From Branchiostoma floridae (Eukaryota; Chordata; Leptocardii; Amphioxiformes; Branchiostomatidae), in the NCBI RefSeq assembly GCF_000003815.2, contig NC_049980.1:15520955-15584954 (forward strand): a stretch of 64,000 bases of DNA, in the 5' to 3' direction. The notes beneath the pieces were generated by a model, which saw nothing but the letters and a program-made list of their open reading frames with translations, did not search any database and was not told the origin of the DNA. Below, piece by piece: positions 36,840-48,814 of the stretch. The position numbers were made by a program, and so were the translations under genes. The first letter of the stretch is position 1; each line of letters begins with the position of its first letter.

Positions 36840-37473
36840 TTTGTACCCCCTCCCAACCACGCGCCGGTTCACCGTGTAATTCCGCGGCGTGTTACAATTA
36901 CGATATTACGCTTTTAGCAGGACAAGAGTGGCAGAAAAGTTACACAGAAGAAGTGGCAAGGGTATGCTATAACAGCAACATGTAACTGGAGAAAATGATG
37001 CGTTGACAATTTGTCAAATCAGTATGGCTAGAGAAATCGTCGTAAACGTGCCGGTATTATGATAATAGATGTTAGTGACCACCTGCCCATAAGGTTCTCT
37101 TGGTCCCCTGAGTGGTCTTCTTGGGCAGTTTTCAATGTATGTGTGTTTGTATTGTTTTCAAGACTTGATGAGACAATGCCAGTTTAATGTTTCTCAGGTG
37201 TTGATAATAAAATAGGAACATTTATTACATTGGCTCCCTGACTGATTTATGACAGAGACTGAAGAGTAACCTTTGACAAGTCATATGATGACCTTAGCTT
37301 CAGAAAATTTATCAGTCATAAACAGAGCTTTACTTTACCTCTACCTTATATAACATAAGTTCAGTGTTTGCTCAACATGGCACAATGCGGCCATTTACTA
37401 ACTTGGCCCAGTCAATTTGTCCAAACACCCTGGTCAATGCTGCCATGCAAACACCCAGGGTGTTGGAGCAGAG

Positions 37474-37754
37474 TTAGGCACGACCTACACACAGTTTTTC
37501 CCGAAAATTTCTCCCGAAAGGTCCGGACCATTCGTACGATACCTTACCAATAGCTTAGCAGGGGTCCCTGACAGCTTCGCACGCGTGTAGATGCTTCCCG
37601 ACTTCGGGAAGGCTCATTAGCATATAACGCCATTTGGAAAATCGCGCTATATGTTTATGACTGCAAGCGCCATGGGTGTCCGGCCCCCTACGTTCTAGAT
37701 CCCTCCCGACATCTCCACAGATATCGGTAAAAACTGTGTGTAGATTGGGCCTTA
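37474..37754. mobile_element. MITE with about 30-bp inverted ends (CTACACACAGTTTTT core)
   Basis: The left end TTAGGCACGACCTACACACA and the inverse of the right end TAAGGCCCAATCTACACACA both continue AGTTTTT and then CCGA, giving about 30 bp of imperfect inverted repeat. A related end (AAAAACTGTGTCTAGATTGG, GCCTAAG) remains at about 53990-54020, so this is a family. It is non-coding, and the target-site duplication is unclear. Confidence 0.7.
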
Positions 37755-39064
37755 GTCTGACTGAGCATACTGCATGTGACATTTACCATCAATGACTTGA
37801 CATCTTTGAATAAACTAATGCATAGACTAGTCTTGTCCAGTCAGATCTCCTGAAACTGTTTTAAAATGGCCATTTAGGATCCTACAAAGTATGCCAAAAA
37901 CTAATCAAGATGTCACCTAGGCTAACCTATCTTTGCAGATAAGTAAGAGTCTAGGGACCTTCCAGAAACAGATGGCAGACACACTGCCTCATGTAGTATG
38001 CATACCAACCTTGACCCAAGACAACTGTCTTGTCCAAACAAGTTCCAGACTTCAACATACTTGCCTTCCAAACCCAAGTTGAAGCATGTTCTGTCCAACT
38101 GACAACAAATATCAAGTAAGTAATCAAATCATGAACTCTCCATGCACAAAGTCATGACATGATTTAATCATAGTCTAATAATGCACATTCTTTTGTGTCA
38201 AGGAAGATATCAAAATCTCTTTCCCAAACAGAACAGATGGAAGCTGCCAAATCCATTTAACTTGACTCTTTGCAGACCAGTCAAACTGAGAGGTCAAAAG
38301 GGACTGTTAACAATCCCATTTCATGTCTTCTGGGGTATTTCAACAAGGTCCCTTTCCATATGGCCACAAAAATCTGATACCTGACACACTAGGGTGCTTT
38401 GTTTGGATAAGATAAAATTAGGACAAGCTTCTTTAAAGAAAGAAGTGTTGAAAACAACATTCCATCCCCACTATCTAGAAGCAAATAATTGAAACATAAC
38501 ATTTTCCAAGCATATGACTTAATTTGCAAACATTCTCATAGTTATTAATAGAATCTAAGATGACATTTCCAACACATAAGAATCCTTTTAAGGTATGATT
38601 ACAGAGAGACTGAAACTGACAAAAACTCTTCCAGCAGCCCTTAAATGCCATCTCCAAATTAAATTCCACAACTTAAAATAAAATCACACAAACTCTTCCT
38701 AGTACAGCATGACAGTGAGCTACTCTTTTTCAGGGGCATTTTCAACCAAAACAACATTGTCAGTCAAGATATTCCCTAGGAAGGTCTGTTTGGAGGTTCA
38801 CCAAAAGAGTATTCTGGCAAATAATCAGCATATTGGCTATTTCTATGCAAACAACATGACCTTCAGCTGAACTTGAGGCAATGTTGAAGAACATTTTAAA
38901 ATGGATGAAAATAACAGGTCAAGAATCTAGATGACACACCACCACTCCCCATAAGTCATCAGACAAATGGCACCTTTGCCAAGAACAAAGCTAACACTGT
39001 AACAGGTGGCACCTGGGAGGGAAGAAAATTATCTTATCTCTGTCATACCACCTGCCAGTCATAC
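37755..39064. other. Non-coding stretch, nothing recognised
   Basis: AT-rich flank of the large Kolobok element, without supported features. Confidence 0.4.
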
Positions 39065-39196
39065 TTAAACCCGCATCTGGCGCTTGTCCGGAGCGCATGT
39101 TTCGGCTACACCACCCTGCCCTTGGGGAGGTGCTCCTGCCTGGAGCAGAAAATCGGGCACAGCCATTGAGCTGTGTTAATTACTCCTTCCCTGCAG

Positions 39197-39277
39197 GATT
39201 TGACATCTGGATCTCCCAAGCTGCCCTGTGTCCTAGAATAAGACACAGGGCAGTTTGTGAGAGCTAGATGTCAAATC
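39197..39277. repeat. Subterminal hairpin of the Kolobok element
   Basis: Two 36-bp arms (39197-39232 and 39242-39277), complementary at 32 of 36 positions, with a 9-base loop. The arms begin GATTTGACATCT and close on CTGCCCTGTGTC / GACACAGGGCAG. It lies about 130 bp inside the left TIR. It may be a transposase-binding or regulatory structure, or a nested foldback insertion. Confidence 0.85.
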
Positions 39278-40341
39278 TCTGAAACTGAGTCAGTCTGACA
39301 GTGTTGAAGTTCTCTCTCTTACTGTTACATGAGTAAATCTTTTTCACACTATTCTTTTGCAATATCAGACAAAAAGTCCTATTTCTGTATCTTTCCATGT
39401 AGGATGATGTAGCATTGTAGGTGGTAAAAGTTCTAGTTATGACTTTTGTATTGCTGTCCCCAGGTAAAAAATAGTCCACCACACTCAATGACCTTGACAC
39501 CTTTTTTTATATACAGAGCCAAACAAATAACAAATACAACAGTATTCAACAAAATCTACATCAATTCAAGATATCCCTACAATGCTTAGTAAATGTATAT
39601 AACTTTTGCATTGTACAGACATGGTCCTGTCTGTTATACTGTGCAGGGTTTTATTCTGATGTGATCCATAACCACAACTACTGTAGAATCTTCAATGGTC
39701 TAATGAAAAACTATTATCTTTCTCCAGACTGGAGAATGTCATTGGCTATTCTGAGAGAATAAAAATCACAGAGACAGGCAAATACACTCAGATAGTGCAC
39801 ATGCACTTCATGATTAACTGTAGAGCTGAACAGAATTGCGTTGGTCATTATTTCCAATTATACATGTACTTCATACATTGTAGATTTCAAATATATACCA
39901 AATACAGGTCTTGAATGAAATACAACAAAGTTAGGATAAGCTACTTTGATTCCTCATTCAGACATCACATTTATCTATCACTGATCACAGGCTAACAGAG
40001 AATGTGGATGTACAAAGAGGAGCTATACACCAGTATTTGCCATTAGATCAGCATAGAAATAACAGGTTTATGAAAGCAAGAAAGACTCAACAATATAATA
40101 AATATAAGCACAAAACTACAGCATAAATATGAGCTGCAATTGGTACATCACACAATATTGGGGTATGAGGGCAAGCATTTGCTAACCTTATATTTTTAGC
40201 ATTCTGTCTAAGAACAATGATGTGAAAAATGTTAGGGAAAAATACATCATTTTTTTTTCTCTCTATATATATATATAGACAAAAAGAGCAAAACACTGCA
40301 AGTAAGTTTGGATCTATTTGTATAAAGATACGGTTATGATT

Positions 40342-41563
40342 TTAGAAGAATTTGTGGTCCATGTATGGAACCTTTGGCAAATTTGGGTACAGCTGGCGAA
40401 CCTGGTGTAAGACACAGTCAGGCATGATTTCTCTGACACTCTGCTCTCCTGGACTGTGTCTACCAGGAACCCAGCAGTTGTTTTCATCCAATCCATCCAG
40501 GTATACTTGCCACATTCTATTCTTCTTGTCTATATATCTGGGATCATACCAGGCCAGCCTGTCATTTAGCACTTTCCAGAACTTTTTGTAGAGAGTTTTT
40601 CGAACCGCAGAGTTTCCGCGGCCTGGTGGGTTTCCCTTCCCCAGCCATTTCTGTGGCCTTGATGTCACACATGGGTCAAAGAAACAATGGGGGCACTCAG
40701 TGTCGGAATGGCTGGAGGTTGTTGGCTGGGGCTGGAAAATGAAAATAGAATTGTTATTTATAATGTATGGATCATTTTTTTGTGTATAAACCCAAGATAC
40801 TGGTAAAGTCGACAAAAATATTATAATAATATATCAAGTACTTCACAGATACCTAAAAAACTGAAATAAAAGACTGCATCAACAATTTAGATATAATGAA
40901 GACTAATCTTACCTCAGGCTGACCTTGTGATGTGGTGGTATGGTGCTGGCCTCCAGCTGACTCGGGAACTTCTGTGTCTAATACCTCAATTTCCTAGAAC
41001 ACATGACATGTGAAATTAGGGGCTTATACATGAATTGTTTGCAGAGTATTATGTATGACAGAGTGGTACAGAATATTTTCCCTTATTTATACATGACCTT
41101 CATGTAGGGACAAGTGCTTTGTTTTAAACGTGTTCAAATTTTACGCAAGGATATGGCAAATGAGTATGGAAAAACAACTACTGTAGTTATAGAAGGCGTC
41201 TACTGACCTGCAGTTGGCTATCATCGGCTTGTGCCTTCTGCGATACCCGGCGTGGTTTTTTCCTGGTTGACTGTGGAGCTGCCTCCACTTGAGGGGTAGG
41301 GTATGGATGTTCGATCAGCTCCCATCCCGAGTGTGCAAATAGTGCCTGAATTGTCATTTTTTGTTCATCTGTGACTTCAATGCACCAAAGACTCCTATCG
41401 CCTGTCCCTGCCATTTTCACGAGAGGTATGCAGGTTTCCCAGGTTGACCTCCTTGCAGAGTGCACAGGGGAAATGACCAAATACAGCCCAGGTTCTTGAG
41501 TCATACCTAAATGTAACCTTAGAGCCCACACCAGACTGGGACTGACGTGTATGTCCCAGTGGC
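40342..41563 (-). CDS. Kolobok-associated cysteine-rich protein with P2X7-ballast-like C-terminal domain (5' partial)
   Basis: Three minus-strand exons join in phase 0. Exon 41563-41208 is open into the N gap, runs from HWDIHVSPSLVW to DDSQLQ and ends at a GTCAGT donor. Exon 40993-40913 lies between TTCTAG and GTAAGA and has 27 codons, EIEVLDTEVPESAGG onward. Exon 40731-40342 follows TTTTCCAG and ends at a stop. The last exon carries ECPHCFFDPCVTS, then RKTLYKKFWKVLN, WYDPRYIDKK and REIMPDCVLHQVRQLYPN. The order CxxC..PC(V/I)T, aromatic helix, then (M/L)PxCx4(V/I)R plus a tyrosine near the end is the pattern of the zinc-binding cytoplasmic ballast domain of P2X7. No transmembrane or channel region is present. 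The middle exon region is basic (RKKPRRVSQK) and may bind nucleic acid. The start codon is hidden in the gap. Its role in transposition is unknown. Confidence 0.72.
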
Positions 41564-41663
41564 NNNNNNNNNNNNNNNNNNNNNNNNNNNNNNNNNNNNN
41601 NNNNNNNNNNNNNNNNNNNNNNNNNNNNNNNNNNNNNNNNNNNNNNNNNNNNNNNNNNNNNNN
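41564..41663. other. Assembly gap (100 N) between the divergent Kolobok genes
   Basis: Exactly 100 N of probably unknown true length. It hides the 5' exon of the minus-strand gene, any 5' exon of the plus-strand gene and the presumed bidirectional promoter. Confidence 0.99.
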
Positions 41664-41737
41664 CACTTCTTTACACCCTTACTTAACGAAGACATCCAGA
41701 GGCCAAGAAGGCCAGGAATGATGCTTATCGGTCAAGG

Positions 41738-44700
41738 ATGAAGGAGAATCGTGCTAACATGTCCGAGGAAGAACTTGCCAGTGCCAAGCAGGATGGCCGT
41801 GTGTCCTTCACTGCGCCAAACCAGCAAGGAAAGGACGAGCTGATGACGATGTTTCACACCATCAAGGCCAACATTGGACCCTCCAGGTCATCACAAGAGG
41901 GAAACTACAACGTCCTGAAAGAGGTCTTCGCCTATTACATCCAACATCACTCTCCCTGTACATTCACACAAATGGCAGACAGAGGTACAGAATCATCCTT
42001 CCCATCTCCGGAGATGCAGAAGGAGGATAGCAACCAACAGATCACTCTGCTGACCCCCAGAAAGCTCACAGACCTCCTCGCGCTCACGGAGGTACATCTG
42101 CGCACATGTCGGGGAAGCATTCGGCTGGGGGACAACATCATCATGGATGGGCATGCAGGAGTATGCACGTTCTTTTGCACAGCATGTCCCTGGTCCGGGA
42201 GATGGAACACATCCCCCAAGTTGCCCAATAATCGTTTCCTAGTAAATGATAGGTGAGTCTTCTTGATTACCTATAATTTTGATTTACATTTAATTAACTT
42301 ATATACACTGCGAGAGTAAGGATAGAACTAAGGAATTGATGTCTTTAATGTTTACTTTTGATTTATATATAAAAAGTTATATGCAAGAGTACAGTATTTA
42401 GTACTGAGGAATAGATGTTGCCCTAGTTGGTATTGCATTGAGAAAATGTCAAGTAGCATTGCATGTACATTTTCGGACATAACGTTACCAGTAAATGCTG
42501 CAAATGTGTTAGATGTTATTGTTCAACATTGAATTCACATGAATTCAATGTACCTCTTATTTGCAGGATGTTACATGGAACTTTTACAAGTGGAATACTT
42601 CCAACCCAGTATGAGAAGCTGTGCCAGGCTGCAGATATAGGCACAATCAAGGAAGATGACAGGAACGTCGGTAAGATGTGATGTCTGTTAATGTAATCAT
42701 AAAATCATTTATAATTTCGAGACTTATCATTAGTCCTTATATTGTCAGAGTTTAGGTTATCAAATATTGCCAGGATTTACATAATTTGTACCAACAGTAT
42801 TTCTCTTGTCATCACAATACTCAGTTCTTGGTGAATACCAAGAAGTGGTACAAGACCTTGCAGAGAGCTCAATGGAGACTGCACTACAAGAGGTATGAAG
42901 CAGCATGTTTTCATTTTTATGTTTGGGCCATGTTGATTTGGCAAGTGGTGTAATTTGGTAGAGCGTTGGGCTCAGAACCTTTTTACCATGTTTTTTGATT
43001 ATGATATGGATGACATCCTCTGGGCCCACAAAACTGATGCAAGCGTAAAAAAAAGGTTGGCCTAAAAAGGTGCATTCTTCGTGAAATATGAGTGGCCAGA
43101 GAGGTTGAATAAAGACATAACAGATAGAGTAGGGTATGCTGAAAGGTAGCCGATTATTACTTATTACTTCATTTCGTATCTTCTCTTTTGAATTGACGGT
43201 GACATTCTATGACGTTAGTCTATGTTTTAAAATATTTTTTTGCAATCTACGTCATTTGCTCCTTTTGTAGCTGCTATGTACGAAAATTGATGCTAGCACG
43301 GATGTCATCCAAATAGTCGAATCAACATGGCTTTACCTGGACTGTATGTGGAGACCCTGTATGGGTATTATGTAGAAAATAAATTTCATAGAATTGGTAT
43401 AAACAAGATGTAACACTTGGTTGATATATTACTTATTACGTATCATACTATAGGAAATAACAGCGAGTGTGCTGGAGGAGGCTGCTGACAACTACCAAGG
43501 GCTCAAGGTGCTGTCAGACGCGCGCCACTGCTGGAGAAAGAATGCATACTACTCTGATGTTGTCTTTCTTGGCCACACGTGAGTCATGCCATAAACTATA
43601 GTTTGTTCACTTCCAATGGAATAAGCAAAAGAAATAATTGTAATAGGGAATATATAACGCTTATTGTGCGAACATGTTCAGGGCTTCCTTGGAAATCAGT
43701 CGTCTAGACTGAAGGGACTACCCTATAAGATCAATCATTTACCTTTTTACGCGGGGTAACCTATATCCGTTGTCTCTAAGCTAAGGGTATTTAGGGGCAT
43801 CAAGCAAATTGACGGCAGTTTCAAATTGCAACAATTTCACAATTGTTTAGTTTGAAACCACTGTCCATTGACATGATGTCCATAAATACCTTGCTTTTAT
43901 AACCAACGGATATAGGTTACCCGTGGATAAAGGTAAACTTGCATTATATATGCAGTAGATTTACATTTTGTCATTGTGGTCTAGCACACACAGGGCTATT
44001 CACCATGAACTGGTGTCCAAGGAGGATGATCCAATCTCCCAGAATCACGAGACTATTGGCACAGAGCGGTTCTACGAGTGGGCTGATGCAAGAGGTGTGT
44101 AGCATTTACTGATTATAGTGATAGTACAGAACATGTCATGAACAAATTAGAGGTTGACACTGCAGACTGACCGGTTGACCCTTTCAATTTATATTTACAT
44201 TCTTGTATCTACACTCTACAGGGCTCAGCATCCATCTCCATGGCCATGATAGGAACGGCTCTGTGAACAAAATCGTGAAAGACCGCCAGTTCACAGGCAA
44301 TGCCAACGACACATGGCATGGTATGTTCACCACAGATTATTACATGCTAATTCAACATAATTCCTTACTTGAACTTGTTTGCAATAAGCCATAGGATAAG
44401 AATTTGCAATCTTTCTAACTATGAATGTTGTCACCATTGTCAGGTATTGAACCATTCTATTTTCCTTTTAGCAACCAAGAACTTGGCAAGGTCATTTGTC
44501 AAGGTTACAAAGGGAAAACCGATCAATCGAGGAATCACCTGGCATCCTGAGCTGTCTGACAAAGGTTTGTGGATAACATGTTCTATCATGATTATTAGTT
44601 TGTTCCTACATGTATGCTACCAATTACCCATGTCTGATATGTACATGTAATTCTCCATTTGTGCTGTTTAGCCCTATGCATATTCCAACGGATTTGAAGT

Positions 44701-47616
44701 ATTATATATGATACAAATTTTATATATGTATATATACTATAAATTTTGCAGCTGCAGGTATAAAGACCCATTTCTACTGGTCTATGAAGACATGCAATGG
44801 TGATCCAGTCCTGCTGCGGTCTCGCCTGGACAATATTGTCCGGCACTACCAGGTAAGGACACTAGGGTTTTTTCAACTTTATTTTCATGGAATCATAGTT
44901 CATGTAGAAAAGAATCATTGATTGGCACTCTCTATGGTATAATGAACCTGTATATACTGTACACCTTGCCTGTGTCCCGTCATGATCAGTGAAATATAAG
45001 CTCCCTACAGCTACAGTGAGTGAATTGGTGCTTTGAGTTTGAGAACCATTTCTATTATTCCCACCAACGGAATGCACACCATTTTTCAGAATGACCACAG
45101 AAACTGCTTCGCGGGGAATGTCCGGCTTCCGGGGGCCCGCTGTAAGACGGACCCGAACTACGAGCCCACCCGTACCACCATCAGGGACCCTGTAGCAGCA
45201 CAGCTGCTGACACGGTGGATACAGAAAACAACCATATACGAATGGCCAATGGACTATGTAGACGTAAGTAAATTCTTAATTTCACATCGATAACTTGCGA
45301 ACATACAAACACTGATAAAAACATATAAATCCCTTATACATTAATCAGATAAGGATTGCAATACGCGCTCAACAGATTATTAACCAGATTAAACAGCTTT
45401 TGCAAGAATTGGTAACTCCAAGTTAATCTAAAGAAAACATATTATTAAGTCATTATTTTCAACAAACCTGGCTGTTCTTTTCGAAATCAAACAATGGACA
45501 TAGTACCTTCTTATTGCTATCTAGGCCTGACTAAGTATTGCATCATTGGAAAGCTTCTCTCTGGCAAAAAAACTATCACTCAAAGCGCGTAAAGCTATGT
45601 ATAGTTTGAAATCTCTCATTCGCTCGTCTGTCTCGCCAAAGTGCTTACTAGTTACTAAGACTATTTGATCCCTGTATAAAGATGATTCTCCTGTATGGAA
45701 CTTTGGGGCCTATAAATGACAACTCCCCAATTGAAATTTCGCATCAACGCTTTTGTGAGAATATAACTGGGGCCGCCCTAAGATGCCCGCTTTTTTACGC
45801 GCTTGAAGTCACGGCGTTTCATCACTAGTTGCCAAAGAGTGGTCAAGTTTTGATCTATGAATTTTTAACACATTCATCTAGAGACCATACTTGAAAAAGG
45901 AAGGCATCCATACTGTTCATGGACCCTTCACCCTCCGCGTTACAACTGGCAAACACCAAGGACGTTATCGTGAATATAAATGCCGATTTTGAGCTGCGTT
46001 AGACAGTGCGCCCTAACTTGCCACGTATTTGGAATTTGCTCTCTTCGGAAGTTGACCAAATTAGACAAATATGAATAAAAATTCTGATGTTATGATGTAT
46101 TAGCTTTTTTTTTTTACAGTAGAATTGTGACTGTTTGCTTCTTGTCTCCCGCGAGGAGGGCTAAATCTTTCACAATCCAGGTCGTGTTTTCACAACGCCA
46201 AAATCACAAAAAAAACTCTGTGTACGTATTGGGAAACATATTCGACATCACTCTGTGAAGTTTCACTTATATAGACGGTACAAATCATTTGTTAGAGTAA
46301 CAAATTTTTTGGCCGTTCGCTCGTCTGCCTTCTGCGGGGCCACACTCCCCGGGGAAAACAACAGCAGTGATGCCTATGTTTTTTTTCTATGGCCGATCTT
46401 CTACTCAACAAACATTTGAAGACCAATGTTTGTAGTGTTTTGTGAAGCTTTATTTCTTATGTGTATGGGTGGCTGTTTTGTACTGGTTGTATATTTAGGG
46501 ACACGAGCCACCAATACCTAGTGACAGGTGACCACAGTGATTCGGTGCTACCAATATTGTTGTGAAAATTCTGTCTTCAAAAAAAAAAAGGGAAGTGAAT
46601 ATGTGTAAATATTTTTTTTGATAAAAAAAAAGCTGTTTGTTTGGACTTGATTTATCTACCTTTCTAATCATCATAGTCAGTGGCATCAAACACGGCGTAC
46701 TTATGCATAATAAGATCAGCAAAAAATCTGGGCATCTTAGGGCCCGGCGCATCTTAGGGCGGCCCCCGTTACTTGGAGTTTTCAGAAATTTTAGTAATTT
46801 AGCATCTACAGCAAAGCTGGGTAGATTTCCTTTAGACTTTGATATATCAGTGCGTTTTATTCGTTACTGGCTACGCTTATTACAAATGATTATCCTGCAT
46901 TACAAGCTGATGACCTTTTGTGTCAACATAAGTCTATTTCTAATAGTCGTAGAAGGACTTTGTCAAAGAATTATTAGATGGTAGTGGTCATTTCTACCTG
47001 TTCTATTCATGTAACTCACTTTGTGATAACAGATCTATATGTACCATGATGAGATCTAGAATTTCTGATATGTTTATCCTAAGCTCTTGTCATAACTTGA
47101 GCATTGGTACTAATATGCTAATGTTTTATGCAAAAATAATTACAATAATATATAAATCCACCCAAATTTCTTCACATTCACCGACAAAAAGAAAACAATT
47201 CTCCCTCTAACATCATAAAACCCACACAGAGAAGGTGGAATCTTTCGTCTTCCACTGTCTCCGAAAGAGAAGTCAAACAAAAAAACACATGATCTAGGGT
47301 TAGCTTTCAGACTAGAGTAGACACTTGTGATCTTGTTTTGTACACTGTTTCAATCTCTCATGTTACCTGCAATTGGCTCACAACCAAGAATTTGCAATAA
47401 ACTTATTATTATTAATTGCAGGAAAGAAGGAAAGAGTACACGATACAGTACAGCTAAGTAAGAGTGTAATATTTTTCTTCTTGTATTCCAGTGTGTAGAC
47501 ACCCACTATGTTGAGTCATTCAACAACAGTCTGCTGCAGTACCATGACAAGAGGATTGTGTTTGGCAACAGCCAGTACACCATGCGAAGCCATCTTTCCA
47601 TCCTGGACTGGGTAAG

Positions 47617-47655
<39 letters not shown>

Positions 47656-47736
47656 CCAGAGATAGGCTGTGTCTTTGTGTGTGTGTGTGTGTGTGCCTTC
47701 AAGTGTATGTGTGTGACTAAACCAAAGATAGGCTCT

Positions 47737-47777
<41 letters not shown>

Positions 47778-47885
47778 CCAGAGATAGGCTGTGTGTGTAT
47801 GTTTGTGTGTGTGTGTAAACCAGAGATAGGCTGTATGTGTGTTTGTTACGGTGTGTGCGTGTGACTAAACCAGGGCCCACATAGG

Positions 47886-47950
<65 letters not shown>

Positions 47951-48281
47951 GACTAGAGATATGTTGTGTGTTTGTGTGTGTGTGTGACTAAACCAATGAT
48001 AGTGGCACATGTATGATGCTTTGGTGTAAGTTGTTTGGACTGGAGTAGCTGGAAATATTCCAGATCTATATGATGTTTTGATAATCTTTTTCATTGTCCA
48101 TATTATTTCATTGCAGAATGAACACGTCGACAGAGACTACACTTCGATCATTCGAAGACAGTCTGCCAAAAACCCCAGAAGGGTGGAGGGACACAAAGTC
48201 CTGAAGCCCAAGACTAATAGCTTCAAACGCACAATCTGGGACAGATTCATGGCAAGAATCTTCCCCGCAGGAGAGGATTGA
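41738..48281 (+). CDS. Kolobok transposase, 11 coding exons, intact spliced frame
   Basis: Exons: 41738-42252, 42567-42670, 42825-42892, 43454-43578, 43985-44094, 44222-44320, 44472-44564, 44752-44852, 45090-45263, 47492-47611, 48117-48281. Every junction is GT-AG with matching phase, giving 557 residues without a stop. Likely catalytic residues are D251 in [11 protein letters not shown]317 in [11 protein letters not shown] and E471 in YVESFNN. NANDTWHATK (334-343), [13 protein letters not shown] and LSILDWNEHVDR fit the Kolobok order. [11 protein letters not shown] with CPW near 150 may bind zinc. The N terminus is highly basic ([12 protein letters not shown]). The frame stays open upstream to 41687, where KKARNDAYRSR continues it, so an exon may start after the CATCCAG acceptor (41700) and the true start may lie in the gap. 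No THAP domain is visible. The product would act in the nucleus, cutting and joining at TTAA. Ending GAGGATTGA is 1.1 kb before the right TIR. Confidence 0.87.
42528..42553. repeat. Short perfect palindrome in transposase intron 1
   Basis: Arms ACATTGAATTC and GAATTCAATGT with a 4-base loop, ending 13 bases before the exon 2 acceptor. Origin or function is unknown. Confidence 0.7.
43738..43937. mobile_element. Foldback MITE in transposase intron 4
   Basis: A 200-bp sequence whose ends (TTTACC..., then GGTAACCTATATCCGTTG) are inverted at the right edge (CAACGGATATAGGTTACC, ...GGTAAA). Complementarity continues imperfectly through most of each roughly 95-bp arm. It lies wholly between exon 4 (ending 43578) and exon 5 (starting 43985), so splicing should remove it. 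The target-site duplication is not clear. Confidence 0.78.
45380..47030 (+). pseudogene. Decayed LINE reverse transcriptase in transposase intron 9, split by a later insertion
   Basis: Left part (about 45380-45768): conceptual frames give [26 protein letters not shown] and [16 protein letters not shown], the C-terminal reverse transcriptase and thumb block of non-LTR elements, now with stops and frameshifts. Right part (from about 46767): [20 protein letters not shown] and [11 protein letters not shown] are the continuation of the same protein block. The two halves would be contiguous if 45769-46766 were removed. Orientation is the same as the transposase gene. No function remains. Confidence 0.7.
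45769..46766. mobile_element. 1.0-kb TIR element inserted in the decayed LINE
   Basis: The left end GGGGCCGCCCTAAGATGC is repeated in perfect inverse (18 bp) at the right end, 46749-46766. The right side has an extra internal GGGCCCTAAGATGC-type copy just inside. The interior is non-coding with a long A/T tract near 46570-46630. The flanking LINE halves read continuously across it, which proves insertion. The target-site duplication is uncertain (TAACT on the left, GTTACT on the right). Confidence 0.75.
47616..48000. repeat. GT microsatellite cluster in the last transposase intron
   Basis: Several (GT)n/(TG)n tracts, the longest about 60 bp at 47885-47941, are separated by copies of AAACCAGAGATAGGCTGTGT. 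The whole forms a compound minisatellite with repeat units of variable length. The long CA/TH-rich minus-strand ORFs here are repeat artefacts. Confidence 0.95.
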
Positions 48282-48814
48282 GTAATCTAGCTTGTTTTTG
48301 TTGTTCAGCATGTAATCTTTTATTTTCCTAATTGTGTTGAGACAATGTTCCAAAGTCTTAGTAAAGATACATGTCTAAGATATTGTTTTGTCATTTGTCA
48401 GGAATTCACAAAAGGAGGTAGTATGGGGGTGCGTCCCAGATCATGCTGTTGAAACTGTTAGTCTTGCATTTCAGGACTATTCCTGAAAAGAAGTATTTGT
48501 GAAGTAACAGAATGTCTCTGAGTTTCACATGTTATGTAAACCTAGTCTAGAAGATACTCCTATCATTGTATTTCGTAAAAAGATTTTATACCAGTAGGAT
48601 TTTCTTGTTATTCAGGCAATATGGCATTACCAGTACATCTACTAGACTGGTTTGAAAACTGTAAGCTAGCAATTGCTTGTGTTCGTATTTTGTTTGTTCA
48701 TATATGCCCATGTGATACATGTACAATCATGCCTTGCTTATATTACCTACTGACGTATTTTGTCTGTACCCCTACACTTCTTTTTGAGTCTATTAGTATA
48801 GTATACTTGGTGCC

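Noticed and set aside
42940-42980. Isolated tRNA-like A box (TTGGTAGAGCGTTGGGCTCA)
   Set aside because: No B box or cloverleaf follows within range. It may be a SINE head fragment but is not a tRNA gene.
47506-48094. Minus-strand ORFs rich in threonine and histidine
   Set aside because: Antisense reading of GT microsatellites in the last transposase intron.
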